A DNA stretch of 64,000 nt from an uncultured Prevotella sp. (GCA_900546345.1 URCI01000007.1:1-64000), one strand, 5' to 3'; numbered from the stretch's first letter, positions 25,901-35,170 are shown. Numbers and translations: made by a program. The notes: generated by a model not told the origin, from the letters alone.

Positions 25901-27505
25901 GCTAAGCTCCACAATGTCAGCGACTTCACGGGATCGGTAAGCATTGAGAACGGTACGCTTGCTGTCGACAACCTCGGACAGAAGTCGGGCGTCAACAACG
26001 GTGCGTTCGGTGTCTACACCAATCAGGTGACGCTCAACGGTGGTACGCTGGAGGCTCTCGCTACGCTCACCACCGCCCATCCCGTTTTGCTCGGTTCCAA
26101 GGGTGGCACTATCCTCGTGGACGAAGGTAAGACCCTCACGCTGAACACCAGCATCACTGGCAGCGGAAACACGCTCACGAAAACAGGCAAGGGTACGCTC
26201 ACACTCGCTCCGTCGGCCAACTACGGTACACTCAACGTCATGGAAGGATGGGTCTACAGCCAGGAGAAAGACAATGTCCATGGATATCCCAAGAATATCG
26301 TGCTCAACAATGGCACGACACTCTCCGATCACGATAATATATACTCCTATTCCTCAAATGGTGTGAACGTGAAAGTGCCTAAGGGAGCCACTGCATCGTG
26401 GTATCTCGACTCGCGTTGCAACTACACGGGTCAGCTTACTGGCGGCGGAACGCTCAACCTCTACTCACGGAGTACACGCGCTTACCTCAAAGGCTATTGG
26501 GGCGACTTCACGGGACGGCTGAACATTGCCGGGAAGAAGACGGGCAGCTATGCCCCCATGCTCTTTGTGCAGGGCAGCCTGAAGAATGCGGAGGTCAACG
26601 CCACGATAACTTTGGACAACAATGGCAGCAATGTTGCTGTCGGCAGCATGAGCGGTTCGGCTCAACTCGACGGAAAGGGTATCTGGTCGATTGGCGGTAA
26701 CGACAAGGACTTCACCTTCCAGGGATATGTCAATGGCGGCGGACTCGTCAAGATCGGCAATGGCATGATGACCATCGGCAAGAAGCAGGACAAGCTCAGC
26801 AAGCAGGTCGACGTGCAGGGCGGTACGCTCAACATCAACAGCAGTGCTACGGCTATCACCGCTGACAACAGATGGTTTGGCCAACAGACCGTCAGCGTCA
26901 CTAATGGCGGATGCTTTGCCGGACGTGGCGTCGTGGAGAAGATCCTCGTCAACGATGGCGGAACACTGCAACCGGGCAACGCTGACAATTCCATTCAGTA
27001 TGGAGCACTGAAGACTGCCAGCGGATGCTATCTCTATAAGGGAGCCAAGGTCTTGTTCAATATCTACTCTACCAAGCTCTATCCTTCACTGGGCACCGAT
27101 GGCACTCTCTCGCTGGCTGACGGGTCTACAGTGGCCGTTGCGCTCAACAGCAAGTACGCGCCCAAGGCCGGAGATACCTTCACGCTTTGGGACGTCAACA
27201 CGCTCAGTGCCTCGGCCGACGGCGTGACACTGCAGTTGCCCGCACTGCCCAATGGCCTTGCCTGGGACACTACCGAGCTCTTCCAACAGAAGGGTCTGCT
27301 GAAGGTCGTCACCGCAACAGGCATCAACCAGCTCACCGCTGATGCTGTCTTCCACTGCGAGGTCTTCAAGATCAACGGCACAAGAGTCGGGGTGCTCACC
27401 ACTACCAAGGCAAGACTCAATGAAGATATTCGTGGCCTCCACGTCGAACCGGGACTCTATCTCGTGAAGGCAGGCGCCACAACGATGAAAGTTATTGTGA
27501 AATGA
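22949..27505 (+). CDS. PL11 rhamnogalacturonan lyase with beta-strand repeats and type IX secretion signal
   Basis: The ATG at 22949 (MRKKYVLACILACALSSSVQAQ) gives a proper signal peptide and 1518 residues. Residues about 22-620 are a PL11 lyase, an eight-bladed propeller with calcium loops (ADVDGDGQMEL, YDWDGDGKAE, DWDGRDE) and FGDWREEVV. These enzymes cleave the backbone of rhamnogalacturonan-I. Residues about 640-1440 hold repeats of the autotransporter-associated beta-strand type (GNTKIIKKGTALAKL, GNTLTKTGKGTLTL, GGGTLNL), unusual in this setting. The last 70 residues (FKINGTRVGVL to PGLYLVKAGATTMKVIVK) look like a type A T9SS sorting domain. It is the first gene of the pectin locus. Confidence 0.9.
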   Translation: MRKKYVLACILACALSSSVQAQRVTDKLDRGLVAVKTSNGVFCSWRVNAEEYYDVTYNLYRNGVKVNDQPLSVSNYTDVSGSTTDTYTVRPVVKGKEQSSTETAAKVLDNDYVEIAKPKRLSNDGKTDVTDVYQPNDATIADVDGDGQMELIVKQICTTDDPKNKPDGPDFDRIEVFKLNGQLLWWIDCGPNLCDFQHNETNIAAYDWDGDGKAECIMRAADGTTIHTASGKTIVIGDKSKNYRADCQNGSMSEYFVHSGSEFLLYMNGQTGEPYQIGPAAHPDYMDYPLKRLEDGETDLNKAWGDGYGHRSSKNFFGAPYLDGHKPSIFLARGIYTRHKMIALDVDPATHQLSTRWRWNCNTPGSPWYGQGYHNYTIADVDWDGRDEICFGSMVIDDNGKGLSTTGLGHGDAQHVGNFDPYRHGQEIFACNEDAPANNYRDATTSKIYYRLASGSDDGRSMMGNFTDKVPGAIGSSGHDTPISAVTAKHIGDSGYDFDLNFRIYWDGDLLEETLNGTQTRNSTFRIHKYGAGDIKTLDGSLSNNDTKATPCFQGDIFGDWREEVVARTPDNKIRIYTTTDPTEYRNCTLLSDKQYRNAMVWQMNGYNQPPHVSYFLGKMEGITVAPPPETTNGRTVVDNGGSIGAGLNDKQVMLDETNDMTVSVSDGAAPYIFFDNAPTWVQGHDDNNNITTTVYTHTLTGGAFSGAMRLIKQGDGTLVLPKVDERYTGNTDVWAGTLAFDGTLKSSRLWLNRFAVLSSNGGVFRSIKADYGASVLPGGKVSVGTITTDTLALGFGSIVDFDIDANGNADQIVVNKVMSIEQKDWAQGPEYLVPRFNFHFIDGNVKAGSYTLGKVQKVDGDIAKVVVTGLKGHKATIAVNDGNLVLTIADSRQAADVEWNGAQGTTWNIADAENFTNTSEKTSDVFVSGDNVTFNDNAASGTVVIKGEVSPASVTFNNSKLEYDLSGDAITGNTKIIKKGTALAKLHNVSDFTGSVSIENGTLAVDNLGQKSGVNNGAFGVYTNQVTLNGGTLEALATLTTAHPVLLGSKGGTILVDEGKTLTLNTSITGSGNTLTKTGKGTLTLAPSANYGTLNVMEGWVYSQEKDNVHGYPKNIVLNNGTTLSDHDNIYSYSSNGVNVKVPKGATASWYLDSRCNYTGQLTGGGTLNLYSRSTRAYLKGYWGDFTGRLNIAGKKTGSYAPMLFVQGSLKNAEVNATITLDNNGSNVAVGSMSGSAQLDGKGIWSIGGNDKDFTFQGYVNGGGLVKIGNGMMTIGKKQDKLSKQVDVQGGTLNINSSATAITADNRWFGQQTVSVTNGGCFAGRGVVEKILVNDGGTLQPGNADNSIQYGALKTASGCYLYKGAKVLFNIYSTKLYPSLGTDGTLSLADGSTVAVALNSKYAPKAGDTFTLWDVNTLSASADGVTLQLPALPNGLAWDTTELFQQKGLLKVVTATGINQLTADAVFHCEVFKINGTRVGVLTTTKARLNEDIRGLHVEPGLYLVKAGATTMKVIVK

Positions 27506-29574
27506 TCCATTCCCTCTCATTACTTCTCTTTCCGGCCCTCTTAGGACTGGGAGGGGAAGCTGACCGTCACACTTGCACTTCCTTGCCGCAAGACAGGCAG
27601 GGACTTGAGCATCTCGACCGCGGACTCGTCGTAGCCCGTGGCGAGAAGCCCGGCAGCTACTTTGCCTCTTGGCGCTCGCTGGCCGGTGACGAGTCAGACC
27701 TGCGCTTCACGCTGTTGCGCGACGGCAAGCCCTTGGCGCATCAACCGCAACGGGCCACGTCGATGCAGGTGCAGGGCACACCGCACAGCCGATGGCAGGT
27801 AGTCGCCGTTCATGCCGACGGCCACCGCGACTCCTCGGCCGTCGTGATGCCCTGGACACAGCCGATGCTCCGCCTCCAACTCGACAAGCCTGCCGCAGGA
27901 GAGGACTATGACTACACGCCCAACGACTGTTCGGTGGGCGATGTCGACGGCGACGGACAATACGAGCTCTTCGTGAAATGGGAACCCACCAATGCCCGCG
28001 ACAACTCAATGGACGGTATGACCGGACCGGTATTCATAGACTGCTACAAACTGAGCTTGCAGGGCGACGGGCTGGCCACCAGGCTTTGGCGCATTGATCT
28101 CGGCGAGAACATCCGGGCAGGAGCACACTATACGCAGTTCATGGTCTTTGACTTCGACGGCGACGGACGGGCTGAGATGATGTGCAAGACCGCACCGGGA
28201 TCGGTCGACGGCACCGGACGCTATGTCAGCCAAGCAGCTACGGACAGCACGATTCTTGCCGTGGACAACCACCGCGACTGGCGCAACCGCCGTGGCCGTG
28301 TGGCTGGAGGTCAGGAATATCTCACCGTCTTTGACGGACTGTCAGGACGCGCTCTCCACACCGTGTTCTATGAACCTAACCGCGACACCACCATTGGCGG
28401 CGAGGCCCCCGGCACCTTTGACTGGGACAGCGACCGGCACATCTTAGACAATGCTAACTATGGCAACCGCGGCGAGCGCTATCTTGCTGCCGTGGCCTTC
28501 CTGCAAGGTCGTGACCACAACCCCTCCGCCATCTTCACCCGCGGCTACTACTCCTATGCCTTTGCCTGGGCTGTGGACTTCGACGGCCACCGGCTCAAGA
28601 CACGCTGGCTCCACGCTTCGCGCGACAGCAAGCAATATTCGGTTACTGATTCCCTGAGACATACTACTTCTTACGATGCGGCACCACCCACCAGTGGGTC
28701 GGGGAGTGCCACACTTTTTGCCAACGGCAACCACAACCTCAGCGTTGCGGATGTCGACGGCGACGGCCGTGACGAGTTGCTGTGGGGCTCGGCGGCACTC
28801 GACGACGACGGCCGGGTGCTCTATGCCACCGGCTTCGGTCATGGCGACGCCCTGCACGTCTTTGCCATGAATCCCCGGCGCAAGGGCTTGCAAGTCTTCG
28901 ACGTGCATGAGAATAAAGGACCATACGCCTGGGACATCCACGATGCCGCCACAGGAGAGATACTCTTCAAGGGAGGTCCCAAAGGTGTTGACAACGGACG
29001 CGGACTGGCAGCCAACCTCTCGGACAAAGCCGCGGGGGCTCTGTTCACCAGTGCCGGTGACAGCAGCCTGCGCTCGGCAGTGACGGGAAAGGTGTTCTCT
29101 ACGACCCACTCTTCCATCAACTTCCGCATCTACTGGGATGGCGACGAGCAGGACGAGCTCCTTGATGGGGTCAACATCCAAAAGTGGAGCCCCTCTGGGA
29201 GAACCACACTCGGAATCTTCGGCCCGGTCAACGATCCGAACAGCAACGCCGATGAGCCGAAGGAAGGACGACGACGCCGTGGCTCCGGCCGCACTTATTC
29301 TTTCCAACGGCCTTCGGTGTCGTTTCAAGGCTATGGCAATCCAGCGTCGAACAACTGGACGAAAAACAATCCCTGCCTGCAGGCCGACCTCTTCGGTGAC
29401 TGGCGCGAGGAGGTCGTCTACCGCGATCGCGACGACAACAGCGTCATCTACATCTATATGTCGCAGATACCTACCGCGTTCCGCCATGTCACGCTCATGC
29501 ACGATCCGCTTTATCGCCTCGGCATCGCTTGGCAAAACGTGGGCTACAACCAACCGCCACATGCGGTAGAATGA
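27502..29574 (+). CDS. second PL11 rhamnogalacturonan lyase
   Basis: A 690-residue PL11 enzyme whose ATG overlaps the previous stop codon as ATGA, so translation is coupled. After a short hydrophobic leader it shows the family pattern: HLDRGLVVARGEKPGSYFASW, calcium loops VGDVDGDGQYELFVKWEP, FDFDGDGRAEMMCKTA and ADVDGDGRDELLWG. It also has INFRIYWDGDEQDELLDG, and FGDWREEVVYRD followed by YNQPPH near the end. It has no C-terminal repeats or sorting domain, unlike its neighbour. The two may divide the substrate, one secreted or surface-bound and one periplasmic (inference). PL11 includes endo- and exo-acting lyases, which cannot be told apart here. Confidence 0.93.
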   Translation: MIHSLSLLLFPALLGLGGEADRHTCTSLPQDRQGLEHLDRGLVVARGEKPGSYFASWRSLAGDESDLRFTLLRDGKPLAHQPQRATSMQVQGTPHSRWQVVAVHADGHRDSSAVVMPWTQPMLRLQLDKPAAGEDYDYTPNDCSVGDVDGDGQYELFVKWEPTNARDNSMDGMTGPVFIDCYKLSLQGDGLATRLWRIDLGENIRAGAHYTQFMVFDFDGDGRAEMMCKTAPGSVDGTGRYVSQAATDSTILAVDNHRDWRNRRGRVAGGQEYLTVFDGLSGRALHTVFYEPNRDTTIGGEAPGTFDWDSDRHILDNANYGNRGERYLAAVAFLQGRDHNPSAIFTRGYYSYAFAWAVDFDGHRLKTRWLHASRDSKQYSVTDSLRHTTSYDAAPPTSGSGSATLFANGNHNLSVADVDGDGRDELLWGSAALDDDGRVLYATGFGHGDALHVFAMNPRRKGLQVFDVHENKGPYAWDIHDAATGEILFKGGPKGVDNGRGLAANLSDKAAGALFTSAGDSSLRSAVTGKVFSTTHSSINFRIYWDGDEQDELLDGVNIQKWSPSGRTTLGIFGPVNDPNSNADEPKEGRRRRGSGRTYSFQRPSVSFQGYGNPASNNWTKNNPCLQADLFGDWREEVVYRDRDDNSVIYIYMSQIPTAFRHVTLMHDPLYRLGIAWQNVGYNQPPHAVE

Positions 29575-29602
29575 GTACGGAACGTATCGCCCTTTCCCCA
29601 AC

Positions 29603-29637
29603 AGCCTCACCCCCAACCCCTCCCCGAGAGGGAGGGG
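29603..29637 (+). repeat. REP-like palindrome, family A
   Basis: AGCCTCACCCCCAACCCCT followed by the palindrome CCCCTCCC/GGGAGGGG (29617-29624 and 29630-29637). The 19-bp leader is identical, in reverse orientation, at 63689-63707. Related palindromes occur at 31420-31437 and 53311-53334. Confidence 0.7.
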
Positions 29638-29684
29638 AGTAGAATGCTGCAAGGTACGACATAGGATGATGCACGAAGTCAACA

Positions 29685-29779
29685 CTCATCATTCAACATT
29701 CATCATTGATATAATTCATCATTCAACATTCATCATTCATCATTGAAATAACTCATCATTCATCATACAACATTCAACA
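29685..29779 (+). repeat. low-complexity CATCATTCAACATT tract
   Basis: About 95 bp built from CATCATT, CAACATT and AATAA words, in roughly 35-bp repeated blocks, ending at the ATG of the next gene. It separates the lyases from the esterase gene and may mark slippage-prone DNA. The ribosome binding region of the next gene lies inside it. Confidence 0.6.
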
Positions 29780-31402
29780 ATGAAATATATATCACTTCTT
29801 TTCCCCCTCTTGACTGTTCTGCCCCTATCGGCTCAGAATGTCGTGCCGGCACCCATGGAGGATGTCAACCATGTCGTCGACCTCACCCTTGATAGCCTGA
29901 GCAAGGCGCAGACGGCACGCATTCCCGCCGGCAGTTCGCGCCGCGGCAACAATCCCGTGCTCTTTCTCATCGGCAACTCCACCATGCGCAACGGTACACT
30001 TGGCAACGGCAACAACGGGCAGTGGGGATGGGGATTCTATGAGCACGCCTTCTGGGACGAGAACAAAATCACCGTGGAGAATCAAGCCCTTGGCGGCATG
30101 AGCAGCCGTACCTATTATAATAAGCTATGGCCCGACGTGCGCAAAGCACTACGCCCCGGCGACTGGGTCATCATCTCCATTGGACACAACGACAACGGAC
30201 CTTATGACAGTGGACGTGCCCGCGCCTCCATACCCGGTGTAGGCAAAGACTCGCTCAACGTCACCATCAAGGAGACGGGCGTCAAGGAGACGGTCTACAC
30301 CTATGGCGAGTATATGCGCCGCTTCATCAACGACTGCCGCAAGGCCGGCGCACATCCCATTCTCATGTCGCTCACGCCGCGTGATGCCTATGATCCACAG
30401 ACCGGAAAGATTGTCAGAAAAATCCACACGCAGTGGTTGCAGGCCGTTGCCGCCGAGGAAGGTGTGCCCTTCATTGACCTGAACGAGATCTCGGGAACCA
30501 AGCTCGACGGGTTTAGTAAGTGGAAGGAGAAATACTATTTCTATAAAGACCATATCCACACCAGCCGTTTCGGTGCAATGATGAACGCGCGCTCGGCTGC
30601 TGAGGGCATTGCAATGAGTCCGAATCCCGCCCTCAAGCCGTTGCAGGAGATGATGCTCGACATCACGCTACCCACCTATCCCGTGCCGCGTGAACAAGGC
30701 AAGCCTGTGGTCTGGTTCACCGGTGATAGTACTGTGAAGAACGCAGACAAGGACAAGAATGGCATGTGGGGACTTGGCTCACAGGCCTATACCATCTTCG
30801 ACAAAAAGAAGATTGTCTGCTACAATGCGGCCATGGCGGGACGCAGCTGCCGCACCTACCTCAACGAGGGACGGTGGGACCGTGTCTACAACTCGCTCCA
30901 GCCCGGCGACTACGTCTTCATCCAGTTCGGTCATAACGACATCGGACCCATCGACAGCAACAAGGAGCGTGGCGAGATTGCCACGGCACAGGACACCTGC
31001 CATGTGTACAAGAGCAAGTCGAAGGGTACCTATGAGCTGGTCTATAGCTTCGGTTGGTATCTCAAGAAGTTCATCGACGATGTGCGTGAGAAGGGCGCTA
31101 CACCGATTCTCGTGTCGCTCACTCCGCGCAACGAGTGGAGCAATGGACATATCGAGCGCCGCAACGACACCTATGGCAAGTGGTACCGTGAGGTCGTGGA
31201 GGCCACGGGCTGTGAGTTCGTCGACCTACACAACATTGCAGCGGACTACTACGACAAGCATTGTGGTAGTAAGGACAAGGCTGCGAAGTACTACAACCAC
31301 GACCACACCCACTCCTCGCTCCTCGGGGCGCGCACCAACGCCAAGTCGCTGGCTAAGGGCCTGCGCGACATCCACAGCCCGCTGGCGAAGTATTTGAAAT
31401 AA
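29780..31402 (+). CDS. rhamnogalacturonan acetylesterase with two CE12-type SGNH domains
   Basis: This 540-residue secreted protein (signal MKYISLLFPLLTVLPLSAQ) carries two SGNH hydrolase domains in tandem. Domain 1 (about 50-285) has block I GNSTMRNG, block II GGMSSRTY, block III GHNDNGP and block V DHIHTSRFGA. Domain 2 (about 305-535) has GDSTVKN, AGRSCRTY, GHNDIGP and DHTHSSLLGA. Each keeps the Ser, Gly, Asn and Asp-His residues needed for catalysis, though the block I aspartate is Asn in domain 1. Such esterases remove acetyl groups from galacturonic acid in rhamnogalacturonan, opening it to the PL11 lyases encoded upstream. Confidence 0.92.
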   Translation: MKYISLLFPLLTVLPLSAQNVVPAPMEDVNHVVDLTLDSLSKAQTARIPAGSSRRGNNPVLFLIGNSTMRNGTLGNGNNGQWGWGFYEHAFWDENKITVENQALGGMSSRTYYNKLWPDVRKALRPGDWVIISIGHNDNGPYDSGRARASIPGVGKDSLNVTIKETGVKETVYTYGEYMRRFINDCRKAGAHPILMSLTPRDAYDPQTGKIVRKIHTQWLQAVAAEEGVPFIDLNEISGTKLDGFSKWKEKYYFYKDHIHTSRFGAMMNARSAAEGIAMSPNPALKPLQEMMLDITLPTYPVPREQGKPVVWFTGDSTVKNADKDKNGMWGLGSQAYTIFDKKKIVCYNAAMAGRSCRTYLNEGRWDRVYNSLQPGDYVFIQFGHNDIGPIDSNKERGEIATAQDTCHVYKSKSKGTYELVYSFGWYLKKFIDDVREKGATPILVSLTPRNEWSNGHIERRNDTYGKWYREVVEATGCEFVDLHNIAADYYDKHCGSKDKAAKYYNHDHTHSSLLGARTNAKSLAKGLRDIHSPLAKYLK

Positions 31403-31419
31403 GAGAAGCCCTTCCCTAA

Positions 31420-31437
31420 CCCTCCCCAAGGGGAGGG
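31420..31437. repeat. short palindrome in the pectin locus, family A-like
   Basis: CCCTCCCCAAGGGGAGGG is a perfect palindrome preceded by CTTCCCTAAC, a weaker version of the family A REP-like sequence. It lies in the 128-bp gap between the esterase and the GH105-GH106 gene. Confidence 0.6.
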
Positions 31438-31530
31438 AAATGCTATACCAAGTGGGTGGAAGGCTTAGTTGTTTGTAAAACATAGTTTGAAAGAACTGAA
31501 AACTGAATACAGAAAACTAATAATAAGACA

Positions 31531-34500
31531 ATGAACCGACGACTCTTATCCTTGCTTCTCTGTCTCTTGGGCACCTTGCCCATGCTGGCAGAGACCGGCG
31601 CCGACAGCGTGCTGACTCTGGCCCGCCGTGTCAACGACCGCTTCATGACGGTATATGCCGACCCTACGCGGCCTACCTTTGTGAAGAAGGTGCGGCCGAG
31701 CTCGTTGTGGACACGCGCCGTGTACTACGAGGGGCTTATGGCACTCTACGCCATCGACCCTCGGCAATGCTATCTCGATTATGCCGACCGGTGGGGCGCC
31801 TTTCACCATTGGGCGCCACGCGACGGCATAACCACCACCGATGCCGACAACCAGTGTTGCGCTCAGACTTATCTTGAGCGCTACGCTATGACGGGCGACA
31901 CGCTGATGGTCAGTAGCGTCAAGGCTAACCTTGAACACCAGATGGCTACCGGACGCTATGACTATTGGACATGGATCGATGCCATACAGATGGCTATGCC
32001 GGTGTATGTAAAATACTATAGTATCACCGGCGACCACCGCTATCTCGACTATGCCATCAACAGCTATCTGTGGAGCCGCAACATCTGTGGTGGCGGACTC
32101 TTCAATAAGAAGGAAGGACTGTGGTGGCGCGATAAGGACTATGTGCCACCATACCGTGAGCAGGATGGTAACTACTGCTATTGGAGCCGGGGCAACGGCT
32201 GGGTCTACGCGGCTCTGTTGCGGTGCATGGATGTCCTCGACAACAACACGAAAGAATACAAGCTGTTGAAGAAGGACTTCCTCGCAATGTCCAAGGCGCT
32301 GCTGCACTGTCAGCGTACCGACGGCTTCTGGAATGTCAGTCTCCACTCTCCGGCTACCTATGGCGGGCCGGAGATGACGGGCACGGCGCTCTTCCTCTAC
32401 GGCATGAGCTGGGGCATACGCCACGGACTGCTCGCCGCCGCTGACTATCGGCCGGCCTGCGACAAGGCCTGGCGGGCACTCACGACCTGCGTACATCCCG
32501 ACGGCTTCCTCGGTTGGAACCAGGGCACGGGTAAGGATCCGTCGGCCGGACAGCCGCTCAGCTATGACAAGATGCCCGATTTCGAGGACTATGGTACGGG
32601 TTGCTGGCTGCTCGGCGCTACGGAATATGCGCGGATGATGCAACCAGTGCTCAATGCCTGCTTGCCCTTTGTACTGCCCGAGGCCCGTCCCGGCACCCGT
32701 TGGTGGTGGTTCGGTTCGGCCGTCGATGAGGCTGGCCTGAAAGCCAACCTCGACGCACTGCATCGCGTAGGTATAGGTGCTGTGGAGATCACACCTATCT
32801 ATGGTGTACAGGGCAACGAGGCTCACGAACTGTCTTATCTCTCTCCCGAATGGATGCGTGCCGTGCAGTTCACCGAGCGCACGGCGGCGGCCGACAGCGT
32901 GGAGGTGGACATGAACAATGGCACGGGATGGCCCTTTGGCGGTCCTTGGGTGCCCATCGACGAGGCAGCGTGCAAGGCGTTTTTTGTCGACACACTGGTG
33001 AGCAATAAGGCTGACATCAGCAAACTGACCTTTTCCATACCCGACAATGAAAAGAAATACGCGCGACTGACGGCTGTGAGGAGCTTCAAAACAGCAGACA
33101 AGCACCGCCAAAGAGTGATTGCCCTCTTCCTTAGCCGTACCCTTCAGCGTGTGAAGCGGGCCGCTCCCGGTGGCGAGGGATGGGTCATTGATCACTTTGA
33201 CTCGCTGGCCGTGGCGCACTATCTCCAGCATATCGACTCGGCATTTACGGCCAGCCACACGCCTTATCCCCATACCTTCTTCAACGACTCCTACGAAGTC
33301 TACGGAGCCAACTGGACGCCCCGGCTGCTCGAAGAGTTTCAGGCACGGCGTGGCTACAACCTTTTGGACAGCCTCGACCGCTTTGTCGACGGCGACGCAC
33401 AGGTGGTCTGCGACTATCGCGAGACGCTCTCCGACCTGCTCTATCACAACTTCACGCAGCAGTGGACGGCATGGGCCCACAATCACGGTGCCCTCGTGCG
33501 CAACCAGGCTCACGGCTCTCCCGCCAACCTGCTCGACCTCTACGGCACTGTCGACATCCCCGAGATCGAGGGCTTCGGACTGTCCGACTTCGGCATCAAG
33601 GGTCTGCGGCGCGATCCAGGATTCACGCGACCCAACTTCAGCGACGTCAGCATGTTGAAGTATGCGTCCTCTGCTGCCCACGTCACGGGTAAGCCTTTCA
33701 CCTCCAGCGAAACCTTCACCTGGCTCACCGAGCATTTCCGCACGTCATTGAGCCAGATGAAGCCCGACCTCGACCTGATGTTCTCCTGCGGTGTCAACCA
33801 CATGTTCTTCCACGGCACACCCTACAGTCCGCGTAACGCACGCTGGCCGGGATGGCAGTTCTACGCCTCGGTCAACATGAGTCCCACCAATTCTACTTGG
33901 CGCGACGCACCCTGGCTGATGGATTATATCCGTCGTTGCCAAAGCTTCCTGCAATGGGGAGAGCCCGACAACGACTTTCTCGTCATCTTGCCTGTGAAGA
34001 AGATGTGGAAGAAAGATACCCGTCATCCGCTGATGCTCTTCGACATCCACTCCATGGACAAGAAGGCGCCGGAGTTTATCCGTGCCATCCGTGAGATCGA
34101 CTCCTTGGGCTATGACTGCGACTATATCAGTGAGCGGCAGCTCGCCCGCGCCAAGAAGGTGGGTGAGCAATGGATCACGGAGGCGGGCACCCGCTACCGT
34201 GGACTCATCGATTCGACCAAGCCTATCAACAGTCAGGCACTCGCCCGGCTTGCCCAGGCTGAGCCGATGCGCACGCAGCTGCACTTGAGAGCGATCCGAC
34301 GCAGAAACGGCATGGGCTATCACTATTTCATCGCAAACCTAACACCCAACGATGTAGACAGCTACGTACCGCTTGCCGTAGCGTGGCACGACGCGCTGTG
34401 GTACGATCCATTGACGGGCCAGCGCTATGCCGTGGAGCAGCGCAACGGTCAGTTGCACGTTGTGCTGCGGAGTGGCGAGAGCATGATTCTCCAGACCTTC

Positions 34501-35064
34501 GACCGCGCGCTGCCTCAGTCGCTTGCCGCTCTGCCCCTCCGTGCCTTGCCGGGTGGCCAAACCAAAGCGCTTGCAGGTCCTTGGCAATTCGCCTTTGAGC
34601 AGTCGACACCGGCGGTACGCCGCACGTGGACACTCGACAGGCCACAGACATGGGAAATGCTTGGCGACGACAGTGCTGCCGTGACAATGGGCAGCGGAGC
34701 CTATTCCACCACGTTTCGCCTGAGCGCTGATGAGGCCCGCCGACCTTGGTTGCTCGACCTCGGCGATGTGCGTGAGTCGGCAGAGGTATGGGTCAACGGC
34801 CACTTTGCAGGTTGCGCGTGGTCTGTGCCGTTTACGCTCGACGTGAGCGGACTGTTGAAGAAAGGCGACAACACGTTGCGCATCGTGGTCACCAACCTCC
34901 CTGCCAACCGCATCGCGGACATGGATCGCCGCGGCATCAAATGGCGCGTGATGAAAGACATCAACGTCGTGGACTTGCAATACCGTAAGACCAGCTATGC
35001 CGGTTGGGCTCCCATGAAGAGCGGACTCAACGGTAGCGTCAGACTAGTAGCACTCCATCAGTAA
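31531..35064 (+). CDS. fused unsaturated rhamnogalacturonyl hydrolase (GH105) and alpha-L-rhamnosidase (GH106)
   Basis: A 1177-residue secreted protein (signal MNRRLLSLLLCLLGTLPMLA) joining two enzymes. Residues about 25-370 form the GH105 (alpha/alpha)6 barrel: RYDYWTWIDAIQMAMPVYV, YWSRGNGWVYAALL, GGPEMTGTALFLYGMSWGI and DYGTGCWLLGATEYARM. From about 385 the GH106 part begins with PGTRWWWFGSAVDEAGLKAN, then GIGAVEITPIYGV and DMNNGTGWPFGGPWV. It ends in a jelly-roll sugar-binding domain (AEVWVNGHFAGCAW). GH105 would remove the unsaturated galacturonic acid made by the lyases, and GH106 the rhamnose exposed next. I see no frameshift, so this is a true two-step fusion. Confidence 0.93.
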   Translation: MNRRLLSLLLCLLGTLPMLAETGADSVLTLARRVNDRFMTVYADPTRPTFVKKVRPSSLWTRAVYYEGLMALYAIDPRQCYLDYADRWGAFHHWAPRDGITTTDADNQCCAQTYLERYAMTGDTLMVSSVKANLEHQMATGRYDYWTWIDAIQMAMPVYVKYYSITGDHRYLDYAINSYLWSRNICGGGLFNKKEGLWWRDKDYVPPYREQDGNYCYWSRGNGWVYAALLRCMDVLDNNTKEYKLLKKDFLAMSKALLHCQRTDGFWNVSLHSPATYGGPEMTGTALFLYGMSWGIRHGLLAAADYRPACDKAWRALTTCVHPDGFLGWNQGTGKDPSAGQPLSYDKMPDFEDYGTGCWLLGATEYARMMQPVLNACLPFVLPEARPGTRWWWFGSAVDEAGLKANLDALHRVGIGAVEITPIYGVQGNEAHELSYLSPEWMRAVQFTERTAAADSVEVDMNNGTGWPFGGPWVPIDEAACKAFFVDTLVSNKADISKLTFSIPDNEKKYARLTAVRSFKTADKHRQRVIALFLSRTLQRVKRAAPGGEGWVIDHFDSLAVAHYLQHIDSAFTASHTPYPHTFFNDSYEVYGANWTPRLLEEFQARRGYNLLDSLDRFVDGDAQVVCDYRETLSDLLYHNFTQQWTAWAHNHGALVRNQAHGSPANLLDLYGTVDIPEIEGFGLSDFGIKGLRRDPGFTRPNFSDVSMLKYASSAAHVTGKPFTSSETFTWLTEHFRTSLSQMKPDLDLMFSCGVNHMFFHGTPYSPRNARWPGWQFYASVNMSPTNSTWRDAPWLMDYIRRCQSFLQWGEPDNDFLVILPVKKMWKKDTRHPLMLFDIHSMDKKAPEFIRAIREIDSLGYDCDYISERQLARAKKVGEQWITEAGTRYRGLIDSTKPINSQALARLAQAEPMRTQLHLRAIRRRNGMGYHYFIANLTPNDVDSYVPLAVAWHDALWYDPLTGQRYAVEQRNGQLHVVLRSGESMILQTFDRALPQSLAALPLRALPGGQTKALAGPWQFAFEQSTPAVRRTWTLDRPQTWEMLGDDSAAVTMGSGAYSTTFRLSADEARRPWLLDLGDVRESAEVWVNGHFAGCAWSVPFTLDVSGLLKKGDNTLRIVVTNLPANRIADMDRRGIKWRVMKDINVVDLQYRKTSYAGWAPMKSGLNGSVRLVALHQ

Positions 35065-35170
35065 CCAACACCATACATGTGAAGACCAAATTCATATATC
35101 GTGCAGGTTGATGAGCTGTTAAATGCGAGGCGCTCTACACCTTATTATATATATAACGAAAACAAAAGCA

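Noticed and set aside
31546..33735. Minus-strand open frame of 729 codons opposite the GH105-GH106 gene
   Set aside because: Shadow of a real gene; no signal peptide, motifs or promoter.
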